64,000 nucleotides of DNA from Klebsormidium nitens. Lineage: Eukaryota > Streptophyta > Klebsormidiophyceae > Klebsormidiales > Klebsormidiaceae. A model generated the notes under the pieces. The model saw only the letters and a program-made list of their open reading frames with translations. It did no database searches and had not been told where the DNA came from. A program made the translations under genes and the position numbers. Below are positions 34,201 through 45,152 of this stretch, one piece after another; the stretch's first letter is position 1; each line of letters starts with the position of its first letter. The stretch spans positions 62,001-126,000 of the forward strand of contig DF237064.1 in the NCBI GenBank assembly GCA_000708835.1. Reading direction: 5' to 3'.

Positions 34201-37200
34201 GAAAGGCACGTGTTGTTTCTTGATGCAGTGCCGAAGGCCTGGAGAGAGAAGCTGAGCTCCGCAGGATTTGAGATCGGAAGGGCGCCTGTCCACACTTCCG
34301 TTCAAGCGAAGGACGGCACTGCAAAGGTGAATACATTTCCCATTCGGTGGCAGGCGTTTTGTTGCAAATTCTTCTTGGTTTTCCTTTGTGTAGGTGATGT
34401 CCAGACGAGTTTGAGGGCTTTGCTGACATTCGTTGCTCGTGAATGGACAATGTGCGTTCCAGAGCCTGAAGATGGATTGAATGGACTCTCATTGACCAAG
34501 ACAAGCTTTTTCCTCTACGATCACCGGAGTTGTTGACTGCGGTCGAAGTTCTCGCCGTGGGCTTGAGGAAACATTAGTCAGTAGGCGTGATCAGTCTGCC
34601 TGACATCACAACGCTTTCGATAGAGCATCTGAGGAACCCATGCATACTGGAGGGCGTTTCGTGAATCACGGAAGCATGACTTGCGGTGGCTGTCTTTCGA
34701 GAGTGCGCCATTCAAAGCATCAGCTCGTCATTTGTTGACGTTCCCTGCTGGTGTATGCAGCTTCTGTTGCGGTTGCACGACGGGCGGTTGGTCGAAACGG
34801 TGGGCATTCCGGGCGACTCGCTCGGGAAGGAGGACGCTTCTGGGGATGGCGCAAAGAAGCTGCAGAAGGGGCATCTTACAGCGTGCATCTCATCACAGGT
34901 GCGGCCGGTTGAACACACGTTGATGTTCTCGAGTGGACGACATATGATGTAACCATGTAACTATGATGTAACTATGAAGTGTCAATCAGGTGGCGATGTT
35001 TCCGGCCGAGCTTTGACAGTCGTCCGCACAGTCCGGCCTGATGCTACGCTTTTGCCGAGGATTGCAAGGTCTCACAGGACTGTGACGCCAACTTTAAAAA
35101 GGTTTCAGAGGATCCTGATATTGAAGTTCGCAGAGAGCGTATTCTTTTCTCGATCTTTCGGATTGAATCTTCAAGTTCGTACCAGTGGCTGCCCGCTCGT
35201 TGTTTTCAAATGTACCACGGCTGCATCGTCAGAGTTGAATCCGTAGCTGAAAGCCCTTCTGTGGCTCTGCGCCTTCGAGTGCTTTTCCGTGGTTTCACAA
35301 GAGCAAGTCACTCCGACACAAGGCAAATGCCCTTTGCGCTTTGAGAATCTCAACGAATCCATACTGGCCACGTTCGCTTGAACTACACGTCGCTTGAAGT
35401 AAGATCCGAGTCCCCCGGGCACACAAACTCAAAACCCTAACCCAAATATTTACTCGCTCCGTACCCAAACCCACCCTAATCACCAAACGAATGCCATTCG
35501 TCTCCCGGGCGCCTATCTTAGTCCAAGCGCCCGTTAGTTCAAGCGAACGTTGCCAGACTAACAGACCCCGCTGTCCCGGGTCAGGTGGGCTGCGCGCTGC
35601 GGTGCGCTTTTTGCGCGACCGGCAAGGGCGGCTTCTCGCGCCACCTGGCGGCGCACGAGATTGTGGACCAGGTTCTGGCGATAGAGCAGTTCTTTGGGGA
35701 GCGTGTCAGCAACATCGTGTTCATGGGCATGGGGGAGCCGATGCTCAACCTCAAAAACGTGCTGCCCGCCTTTCGATGCATAAACAAGGTAAGACTGTGG
35801 TTCCTGGACTCTCTAGAAGTAGATTGTCTTCCTTTACGTCGTCACTCGTCTATCTTTTCGTTCTTTGAATTTGTTGACTACATTTCCCGATTAGCCGCAA
35901 AAAGCCCCGGCTGTCAAAGTTATACCTGTCCAAGTGACGTATCCTGGAAGTGCATGCCGGACTTCCCTTGACAAGTCGTGCAGCATCCAGCAAGATGAAA
36001 CCGCTCCGATCGGACATACCGTAATAGGTATTGCCATTCGCCAGTCTGTGATTTTCCGCGGTTATTCAAAGTTTGACCAAGCTCCAGAAATGCATTTGTA
36101 TGATGGCTTTTGCTGTCCGCTACTTTGTGTTCGATCGACCTTTCTGGGAGAAGAGCGGACTCGTCAAAACGGAATGAACTGTTGGTAGACTTTCTTAGGG
36201 CCTGTCAATTTAGATGGCCTTTTTTGGCCTACGTACTGTCGAACAACTCAGCCCCAGATTTCCCCGAACCAAGCCTTCACTTGCGTAGCGCTCCTCCTCG
36301 AGTATCATCCGTTTGGTCGCTAATTTCCAGATCGACTGGACTATATTTCGAACGCTTTGCTCGCAGGACGTCGGCATCGGGCAGCGCAGCATCACCATCT
36401 CGACTGTGGGCGTCCCCAACTCGATCTCCATGCTCGCGGAATACAAGCTGCAAGCCACGCTGGCTGTCAGGTGAGGCATCGTCTTTGTGCATCCCAGGTC
36501 CCTCTAGAAAACGGGGTGGTCCCTTTAAAGAATCGCCCCGTCGTTCCTGAAGGAGCTTATCACAGCTTCACTCTCTGAACCCCTCACCTCCTTGCACACC
36601 TCCAATCAGCGGCTCTATTTGCAGACCTTCTAGAGACTTCCTTCCATCCATTCCCTCACTCTTGCTGTACATGGGTCATGCCCCTTCTTTCTTTCTCGCC
36701 CCCCTGATTCCAGCTGGCACGCCTCCCATCAGTAGCTTCTTCTGCAGGTCCTTAGAAGAGCTTGTTCCGCCTATCTTTAAACTCTTACCTTGCACAATTC
36801 CGTGCCCTTTTTAATCGCCTCTCCTTCCTTCTCCAATTCTGAATTCGCACGCCCATCAGAGGTTCCATCTCGAAATGCTGAAAAATTCCTGCTTCGTATC
36901 CCTCTGATCCTTGCTCTGCATGTGCCGTGCCCGTCTCAATTTGCCTTGCCCACCATTTCCGGCTTGCACGTCCTCACCAGCGGCCTCACTTGTACGCCTC
37001 CAGGAGAACATTCATCCCCTCACGGTTGCCATACATGGGCCGTGTTCTTTTCTGAATGCCTCCCCACTTCCTTACCTTTCCAAGTCGCTCAAAAACCTGC
37101 TTTACATGGGCCGTGCCTTTCCCGCAACTGTCTTCCACTTTGCACGCGCCCAACCAGCGGGTGCGCGAGCAGACAACCTCAAAAGTTTTTCGTCACGCGT

Positions 37201-39169
37201 GCCTGACAAGGACTCTTTTTCATTGCCTCGCCACTCTCTTCCAGTTTGCACGCGCCCAACCAGCGGCTGCGCGAGCAGATCATCCCCAGCGCGCGCTCGT
37301 ACCCCCTCAACGCGCTGCTGACCGACTGCCGCGAGTACTTCGCAAAGACGGGCCGGCGGGTCTCCTTCGAGTACACGCTCCTCGGTGAGCGCGTAGCTGT
37401 TTGACTACGTTGAAGGAAAGCTGCTTCCGAGAAGGAAGCAGGCTACCCGTTGACAGAAACTACGTTGAATTGGAACTAGTCCGAGCCGCGGTTTCTGATG
37501 AAGACGGCTACGACTTCGGATAAGCTATGTTTAACAAGGGTACACTGAATCTAGACATTTCCTGGGGGATTTGGGTTTCTGTTGGGGACAAGCAACGTCG
37601 GAATAGAGGTTTTGGGACAACCTTAAACGAAACGAAGAGCTACGAGATGAGATTGGGTACGTTGAGATCAGTGTTGCCTGGGGGATGGGAAGGTTGTGTT
37701 GGCCGTTTTGGATGGGTACGGGTATGTAGAGTGTCAGACCTGCGTTTGGTGCTCAGTCAGTGCCCTCTTCATGACCGATTTTAAACTCGAACATCTCACT
37801 GTAGGTTAGCATCTCAATCTGCTCCCGCCTGTCCGTTTGCAAGCTCGATCTGCCGTCGTTTGGTTCAATGCGCTAGTGTGTCGTGGCAAAAAATTCTTGC
37901 AATTTTCGTACTGACGTCGCCAGCGAACGTTTTGTGGCTTCTCATTATCTCGTGACGTGCTTTGGGATTGTTTCTCAAAAGGGCCGAATGTGCTTCCTTC
38001 TCGGCACCCGTACATTTCATTGTCAGAAGACTGCCCAAAATCTGAAAGGAGCAGTGCTTTCTAGACCGATCAATTGACGTTTTCCAACATCCACAGCTTC
38101 TGGAATCCTTCGACCAACTCGCATCGTTGCTCTCTACAGCTGGCGTCAATGATTCGTATCACGACGCCAAGGAACTAGCTGGGTTGCTGTACCAGTGGAA
38201 GCTGGCGCATCACGTAAACGTCATCCCGTACAACCCGGTAGAGGACTCGGAGTTCAAGCGACCCGACAGATCGGCGGTAAGGGCTTTCGCTTGTGATTCT
38301 GATTGTCAACTTGGAAGGGCTTCCAAGTTGAGGGGATTGAGGGGTTTCCGGGATTCCACCTTACAGCGTTCCAGAGTGTGGAGGGTTGTGAGTACCTATT
38401 TGAGGGTCCCAGGATTGATACTTCTTAGCTTTTCTTTTATGGCTAAGAAAGGGAGCACTGAATATATAAGGATGTTTGAGACGAGCCGGAAACGGACTCG
38501 CGCAGATCCGATGACTCGTCACAATTGCGGTGTGTGCCCAGAGGTAGAAGATCCTTCTGGTATACGCTTACAGAGCCTTCTGTCAATGTCCCCTGGGCTT
38601 GGTCGATGGTGATGCACAGGCGAACGAGCAATCTGGAAAAGAGACGCCCGATTCTGATGAAGGAGTGCTTCAGATTGACTTCTTTAGCGTAACAAAGTCT
38701 GAGGATGTCGATCAAACTCTCTGTTCTGACCAAACTATCTAGCTTCTAAGGGACCTGGCAGATTTACGAGGCCTGGTGTTGAACGGGGTCTTTTCATCTC
38801 CGCAGATTTAAACTCTCGTGGAAATCTGACGAAGCACAAGTTCATACCCCCTGTTTTAACCGTTAAATTTGGTAGGATCTGGCGAATTTGTCAAGCCCGG
38901 TGTTGAGCGGGTTTTCCGTTCCGCCGGTCCAAAATCGAAATCTCTGACGTAGGAAATTGTCGAGCCTAAGTTTTGACGGAGTGTTCCCATCGTCACAGGT
39001 CCAAACTTTCGTGGAAACTCTGACGAAGCACAAGCTGACGGCCAGCATCCGCCGAACGCGGGGCTTGGAAGCGAATGCGGCGTGTGGGCAGCTCCGCAAC
39101 GCGTTCCAGAAGACGCCCTTGGATGTGGCGAGTTTGGAGCAGGGCCAGCCTTTAGCTGTGGGCGCATAG
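31297..39169 (+). CDS. RlmN-like radical SAM 23S rRNA (adenine-C2) methyltransferase, probably organellar
   Basis: Bacterial RlmN methylates C2 of A2503 in 23S rRNA and A37 in some tRNAs; plants encode plastid/mitochondrial homologues. Exons are 31297-31724, 32099-32708, 33190-33265, 34229-34326, 34761-34898, 35585-35788, 36367-36470, 37245-37384, 38140-38276 and 38999-39169; 701 aa. The iron-sulfur cluster cysteines are Cys453, Cys457 and Cys460 (CALRCAFC). Catalytic cysteines are Cys446 (ACISSQ) and Cys674 (ANAACGQLR), equivalent to E. coli Cys118 and Cys355. Other family blocks are [58 protein letters not shown] and TRG. About 345 N-terminal residues precede the domain: a Ser/Ala/Arg-rich start like an organelle transit peptide, a charged helix ([20 protein letters not shown]) and a low-complexity linker. 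The domain starts near [13 protein letters not shown]. Introns 7 and 9 carry copies of the following exon's start, and intron 3 contains an N gap. Confidence 0.93.
33324..33954. other. Assembly gap (N 33355-33923) flanked by identical 31-bp sequence
   Basis: The 31 bases immediately left of the N run (33324-33354, starting ATGATTCAAAAGGGGG) are identical to the 31 bases immediately right of it (33924-33954). This is what two overlapping contig ends look like, so the 569 N may represent no missing sequence, or a tandem repeat too long for the reads. It lies inside intron 3 of the RlmN-like gene and does not affect coding. Confidence 0.9.
36590..37190 (+). repeat. Array of decayed copies of the exon 8 acceptor junction in RlmN intron 7
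   Basis: The real exon starts at 37245 with TTTGCACGCGCCCAACCAGC. A close copy lies at 37139 (TTTGCACGCGCCCAACCAGC then GGGTGCGCGAGCAGA), with its acceptor AG changed to AC. Weaker copies follow to the left at about 36963 (TTGCACGTCCTCACCAGCGG), 36848 (TCGCACGCCCATCAGAGG), 36718 (GGCACGCCTCCCATCAG) and 36593 (TTGCACACCTCCAATCAGCG). Between them a second shared block, ACATGGGCCGTG, recurs at 37033, 37104 and (diverged) 36669 and 36918. The period is about 105-130 bp. Confidence 0.8.
38755..38998 (+). repeat. Two copies of the exon 10 acceptor junction in RlmN intron 9
   Basis: The last exon starts at 38999 (CAG|GTCCAAACTTTCGTGGAAAC). Copies start at 38806 (CAG|ATTTAAACTCTCGTGGAAAT, acceptor kept) and 38927 (CCG|GTCCAAAATCGAAATC, acceptor lost). 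Upstream intron sequence is duplicated too: CCTGGTGTTGAACGGG at 38772 and CCCGGTGTTGAGCGGG at 38896. Confidence 0.85.
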
Positions 39170-40880
39170 GGGCGCGAGCGGCTAGGGCTCGGGAAGTATC
39201 GATAAGGGTTGCTCAAGCAGATTGTATCCCCTTTACGAATTTGTCGCAGGCTCTCCGTCTTGGGTCATTAACCGAAACGAGGATGATTACGGGTCTTACT
39301 CCAGGTTACTTCGCTACTTCCTGATATTATTTTCCTCGATGGCACTAGGTTCGAAAAGCTGATCTGAGCACTTGTAAGCTGACTCTGAGATAAAAGAACC
39401 ATCAAAGGCTAAGTTACGCTGCAGTTCTGAGCTGATCTGCCCAAAGCGATGTGCATGGGTTAGTCCTCGTTGCACAAATCAACGTAGCGCGACAATCGTT
39501 TGTTGTTGTTCATGTACGCAGGTATACCATGTTGGAATAGTATCTGGTCCGTTCGTGAGAAATTCATCGTGACCTGCATTGAATCAATCACCATCATCAG
39601 TGGCATGTGCCGCCACCGTAAGATCGTTGACAGGCTGGCCATCATCATTTGATGATTGAATGATTCTGCGCCGGCCGCTGCAGCACATCACAGCATTATC
39701 AAAGTAGCCATGGCAGGCTGGCCCGCGGCCGGCCTGGGTGTCGGGCCCTGCATTAAATGCACCCGGCCCTGGCATGCTCTAGCTGGCAAGTTGAAACCGC
39801 GTTGCAAGCGTATGTCAGGTACCGCACATTCATGCATGATGCTTCAACGCGTGATAATATACATACCACTGGCGGTGTTGGCGGCATGCTCAACCGCAGC
39901 TCTGGATTCAATCATTGATATTGTAGTCACCTAGTCGGGGCGATAAGATGTGTCGGGCCAATTCGGATGCAGTAATTTGGACGCCCGAGTAGCGTAGTAT
40001 CTTTTGAGTCCGGTGCAAACAAACATTATGTGCTATGCACACAACGCCATGATCGATCGAGTGGCACATCATGCTCAGTAGTTGAATTGCTTCTTAGCGT
40101 CCATGTAGCATTAGGGTTTGCATACCTTGCTGGACATGAATCGTAGCCATAGCAAGAAACAAATCCCCGGCCGCGCCGGAGACCGTGCTCCACGGCCATG
40201 GTGGCTAAGGGCGTTAATAAATTGGAAGTTACCATATTGGCATGTGGACGCAAGCTAGCTTCTTGATCGTCGGCGCGTCAAGTTGGCTGGTAGATCGGCA
40301 TTTGAGGTGTATATCGCATATTGAAATGTCGGGTTTGCCGCCGGCCGGACGTATGCACGAGGACTCGATCTGATAAACACACGCGGTCACTCGACGGAGC
40401 TGGGGCCTGAATTAAGATCATGTGATTCAAGAAGACTCCTGGAGCTGGAATCGCGACCAAGTGCTTCCGCTAATGACGTCTTCAAATTGTTTGAAGACAA
40501 CAGTTTGAAATCTAGCGTTACAATTGGCCGCACAATGTCGACTCAGCTCTGGTCATACAAAAGTCAATATGAGCTTCCAAATTGTCGGGGAGAAAATACT
40601 ATTACGCACTAAGCTTTTAGAAAATCCGCTGGCCAGGGAGCTTATACCAGCTTTGACAGCTGCATCTGGATCTACTCAAGTTCTCCAAACATTCTGTCTC
40701 GAGACCGGACCACGTTCGCAAAGAGGCACCCGAACATAAGTTACTCAGATCCACAACTTGAGTGCAAAAAGCCGTTTCAGCGTCCTCTTCCTTCTTCTAC
40801 GTAGTCACTACCACCAGGCGAGTGCCTTGCGCAACATCATGGAATTGTGTGCATACACCCGGGGTTCCGGTGGACGGAGC
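39170..40880. other. Intergenic region between convergent genes
   Basis: About 1.7 kb between the RlmN-like stop and the last exon of the dirigent-like gene. No exon or RNA gene was supported. A GGCC-rich patch is present at about 39719-39770. Confidence 0.45.
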
Positions 40881-43800
40881 CTACGAGCAGGACGGAACGG
40901 CGCCGGAAGGGCCGCAACCGCCGGAGCAGCACGTAAAGATGGAGCCGTCCGCCGAGAAGCACTGCAGAAGAAACCCCGAAGGAAAAGAAACCTGGTTAGA
41001 CTCCGCCCTCTGTGTTGCTGTTTGCAGACAAGCTTGACTGCGACGATGCATCAAATGCGCCCTTAGCTTTTGTGGGCACCCCCTTTTTCGACTTCGATTC
41101 GATCTTTTTGACCTGGCGCAACTGACGCCTTGAGGGTTTTAACTCACGCCAGAAGCAGGGACATGGAAACATGGCGGGAAGAACAGTTAGAAGGATCGAC
41201 GGCGTCTGATGGGAAGGTGCTGGGCTATAGATTGATCGAGTCATAACAAGTGGAGGGGTCGCGACTTCAGTGATCGCTCGCAGTCGAGAAAGGGGAGACG
41301 CGAAGAGGAGATGAGCCAAAACGAAGGAATCCGCCGCAAAGTTGAGAAGAGTGGTGCACAACGGAACGCCAATTGAAGGAGCATTCATGAAATATGAGGT
41401 TGGAACAGGGACGAAACAGCGTAGGACAGGAATAGTACACGGGATACATAAAGTCTAGAAAATGAAAGACTTCAAATACAGTCGAAGTGACTTACGGCGT
41501 GCGGAGGAGAGATGCACGCAGGGCTCCCGGCTAGGAAGACCTGGCCGGGGGGGGCTGGGTAGAGGATTCAGCGTCAAAGATAAACAGGTCGGTGAAAACG
41601 AAAAAATTGGAGAGAAAAACAGAAGAGAAAAAAAAGCGCGTATACTCGACTTACGGCGTTGGGGGGGGAGGTGCATGTGGGGGTCCCGGCGGGGAAGACT
41701 TGGCCGGGGGGGTTGGGTAGAGAATCCAGCGTCGAAGATAAACAGGTCGGTGAAAACGGAAGAAATTGGAAAGAAAAAAAGAAGAGAAAGAAAAGCGCGC
41801 GTACACTCGACTTACGGCGTTAGGGGGGGAGGTGCATGTGGGGCTCCCGGCGGGGAAGACTTGGCCGGGGGGGCTGGGCAGAGAATCCAGCGTCTCGAAG
41901 ATAAACAGGTCGGAGGAAAAGAAGATTCACAACAAGCGACCCGTAAATGGGACTTACGGCGTTAGGGGGGGAGGTGCACGTGGGGCTCCCGGCGGGGAAG
42001 ACTGAGCCGGGGGGGCTGGGCAGAGAGTCCAGCGTCTCGAAGATAAACAGGTCGGTGGAAGCGCTGGAGGGGTCGGTGGGGTCTGCCGACTGGTACAACG
42101 CCCCGCGGGCGCCCACGAACTGCCCGGTGCCGCCGACGATGGCGAGGGGCAGGGACGACGAGAAGAGGACCAGAGCTGGAGGGGCAAGAGTGAAAAGTTA
42201 AGAGTTAGGACGATTCCGTGCGGGGGACCTAGGAATCTTTGGGTTCCGCCGACAATGGCTAGGGGCAGGGACGACGAGAAGAGGACCAAGGCTGGAGGGG
42301 TCAAAGGTATGGACTCCGGATGAGTTGTGCGACTTGCGACTAGCAGAAAGCACGAAGAGAAGAAGGAGAGGAAAAAGAAAGAAGAGGAAAAAGAGGATGC
42401 AACAAGAGCTCCCCGTTTCCTTTATCTCGTCCAATGGTGTTTGCGAGGGGCCCAGGAGGAGTTGACGATGCACCGCCGGAGACTGAGAGCTGAAGGTTCG
42501 GGCTAAGGTGAACTTGTGTTTCGCTGGCCCGAGCTTTTGCTTCCGAACTTTCCTAGACGAGGACGGCTTCTTACTGTATCAAAAGGAAATACAAGCTGGG
42601 TTAAAACGTGGATACGGTAACGTAATAGTGCTTACAGTAATCAGCACTGGGTCCGTTCTTCTTTTCTGATCATGCTACAGACGGTTGGCACTGTCAGTCT
42701 CGACTTTTGAGGTGGCTTCCCTTCTAGAGATCAGTCTGATAACCACCAGACTTCATTTGTCAACGTGGCTGGGCTTTTGTCAACGCTATCGGCGATGGCG
42801 CATGTCAAGAAGCACACGGCTTTATCTTGAGATTGGTCAAATTCCCACAGAGCAACTGAGCATGTTAATTTGCAAGGCAGCGCCATGCAAAGAAAACTCT
42901 CTGATCAACAGCGGCTGTGCGACTTCGGAGCCTCTTTGCTGGGGCTACCAATCAAAATTGTTGCCGACCTACACATATAAAATTACCTACTCCAATTGCA
43001 ACCACCAGCTAGGTACCAAAACGACTGGTCCCAAGCACTCGCTGATTAACCACAAGATCACGATTCCTTTCAGACCCCTTACCAAGTTGGTTCCATCTAA
43101 TCCTGATTATTTAATTCCAAAATCTCAGATTCCTCTTGAAGTTCTGCAGAAGGTTCTACAACCAAAACGGCGCCACTTGACACCAGCCCAGAGAGAGGTC
43201 GCTCATCACTCAGCGCCTCACCTGACTGAGTCAAGGAGCTCCCAGCATACTCCCCCACAGTGAAATAGGCGGTCTGGGTGCACTCGTAGTAGTTCTCCTC
43301 GATGTTGTCAGCCTCAGACGGAATGGCTCCGGTTAGGCAAAACCCAGTGACAGACCCGATAACCTCGCCGTCAAAACCCCCTACTTTGAGGTCGTTGTTG
43401 AAGGCAAAGTTGCCCCCCACTTCGGTAGGGGAGCCGGTTGTGTGACGGGCGCCGTCAGGAGAGAAAATCTCAGTGAACCTGCAGGGTTTGGAGAGGGTAA
43501 GGAGGTGGTATTCGAAGGGGTTTTGAGTATATGAGTTGGCCTGTTTCCAAGGGTCCGAGAGACAGATTAGTGGAACCAGGTTAAGGCAAAGTGCCTGTAT
43601 TGACGGGGAAGTGGGATCTGAGCTAAACAGCTTTAGGTCTTGGTCACCTTGGCTTCGTAATTGTGGAAGTCAATTCTTGAAACTTTTGTTGGATTTGTCA
43701 TTGCATCATGTGGGGTTTTGTTGTCATGATAATATTCTCTTAACATGACCCATCTCAAAGAATGAAAAGAGCTTTTCAAGAACAACCCTCAAGCACACGC

Positions 43801-45152
43801 GAAAGGGAGAAAACTAGACAGAGAGGGGTGCTGGGCTTTTTGTTTCGGTTGCAATGCTGGACTGGAGAAATGAGATTGATCCTCAAAGGTCTCTGCATTG
43901 TAGCTGCCCCACAACCAGGGAATAAAACAATGAAGATAGGGAATGGAACGATCCCACATGTTGAATGGAATACAATCCAGCCCATACCCCGCTGACTAAA
44001 TGTAGCAGCATATTGACTGTACCACTTGGAGAAAGACATTCTCAAGTCTGTGTGAAAGGCAAACAATCGTTTTCGCAACAGTTCAGCTGCCAATGGTGAG
44101 GCAGTTTAAGCATAGGACTGAGATCTGGTCAGATGAAGGGAACTTTACATAGAAGGAGGGACAAAAGGTTGCGCCTATGAGAAGGAAATCAATAAACTGG
44201 GACAGCATCCACTCTCTGCCTGGGATCAAGCCGCCGTCTGCAATGCCAGCTGATTCCTACGTCTGTCACACAGATTCACCGGCATTCAGAGAAGATAAGC
44301 AGCACAACACAGGGAGATAGTTTTGTCAAGCGGTCAAGCTCCCAAGAAACTTTAGAGCGGATGCAAAGCAGCAACTCGCTGCCGACAAGCATAATGCTCT
44401 CCCCAAGTGACCAGATGCCATGTCTTACTGAATTGTAGGAAGCAAGCGGGACTCTCAATGCCACAGTCACTTGGACCTAAGCTACAGGACGCCAACTTTC
44501 CCCGCTCTGTTAGATTCTTGTGTTTGAGCAGACCATAAACATTCTTGACCGCTTGAAGCATGATACCCCTTTTCTTGACCACTATAAAATCAACGCAGGG
44601 TTGAAACTGAAAAGAAAGCCCATCTCAAAGAAGAAGTGGGAGCGGAAGCTCCAGGATAAAACCAAGCTGCTCTAAATGACCCAAGCTGCTCTCATTGACC
44701 TTGGGTCTTTTATTGCTAGTCTGTAATATGCATAAAGAAGGTTGTGTGAAGCAGAAGGCAGCATTTGTTGAAAGGGTTGGCCCAGCATTGACCAAGTAAG
44801 AAGAAGGGTGTGCCTGAAAGATGGATTTGTTTGCAAAATGCAAGCCGCCCCAGCATTGCTAAGCGACAATTTGCAACAAAGGCAAGCACAAAAGGCAAAC
44901 GGACAGTCAAAAAGAAGGGTCAGCGTCTATGGGACCCTAACAATGAAGAGCACAGAGCAATGCAGAGTACTCAACTGCCAGCTGGCGTCTGAGCAATCCC
45001 TCTATTTCCAGTGATTGGGTCACTTCAACAGTTTACCTGCTATTAGAAGACTGTGCAAGAAGAGATACTCACGAGAGAGCATACTGCTTGGCAGACACGG
45101 CACCCAACAGCAGAGTGCACGCCAGCACAGCCGACAAGAACCGCCCCGCCAT
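40881..45152 (-). CDS. Secreted dirigent/allene-oxide-cyclase-like barrel protein
   Basis: Dirigent and AOC proteins share an eight-stranded beta-barrel; dirigents steer radical coupling in the apoplast. Minus-strand exons are 45073-45152, 43222-43478, 41958-42175 and 40881-40961; phases fit and give 211 aa. Exon 1 is a signal peptide (MAGRFLSAVLACTLLLGAVSA). Exon 2 has FTEIFSPDG, GGNFAFNNDL and GEVIGSVTGFCLTG, with a Cys-containing strand (YYECTQTAYF). Exon 3 has the family block LPLAIVGGTGQFVGARG, then a strand ending in FIFETLD. The fourth exon (CFSADGSIFTCCSGGCGPSG, five residues before the stop) is Cys-rich, unlike usual dirigents, and is the least certain part; the gene might end differently. 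Intron 3 contains three copies of the exon 3 end, and intron 2 a copy of its start. Function as a true dirigent or cyclase is not shown. Confidence 0.68.
41490..41960 (-). repeat. Three tandem copies of the exon 3 donor junction in dirigent-like gene intron 3
   Basis: The real donor (plus strand ACTTAC at 41952, exon edge 41958) recurs with exon-edge equivalents at 41816, 41655 and 41496, periods 142, 161 and 159 bp. Each unit runs from ACTTACGGCGT through GGTGCATGTGGGG-like and AGATAAACAGGTCGG blocks, roughly 110 bp of former exon, then a purine-rich AAAAGAAGAGAAA filler. The strong GTAAGT donor is preserved in all copies, so each could act as a decoy. Confidence 0.92.
42215..42300 (-). repeat. 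Copy of the exon 3 acceptor junction in dirigent-like gene intron 2
   Basis: CCGCCGACAATGGCTAGGGG to GCTGGAGGGG at 42247-42300 repeats the real exon 3 start region at 42131-42184 (CCGCCGACGATGGCGAGGGG to GCTGGAGGGG), displaced by 116 bp. The acceptor CCTCCAG (minus strand) is kept at 42292-42298. Exon 3 thus has duplicated junctions on both sides. Confidence 0.85.

Noticed and set aside
41490-42180. CRISPR-like spaced repeats
   Set aside because: Units of about 110 bp similar to an exon end, spacers also related to each other; eukaryotic intron context.
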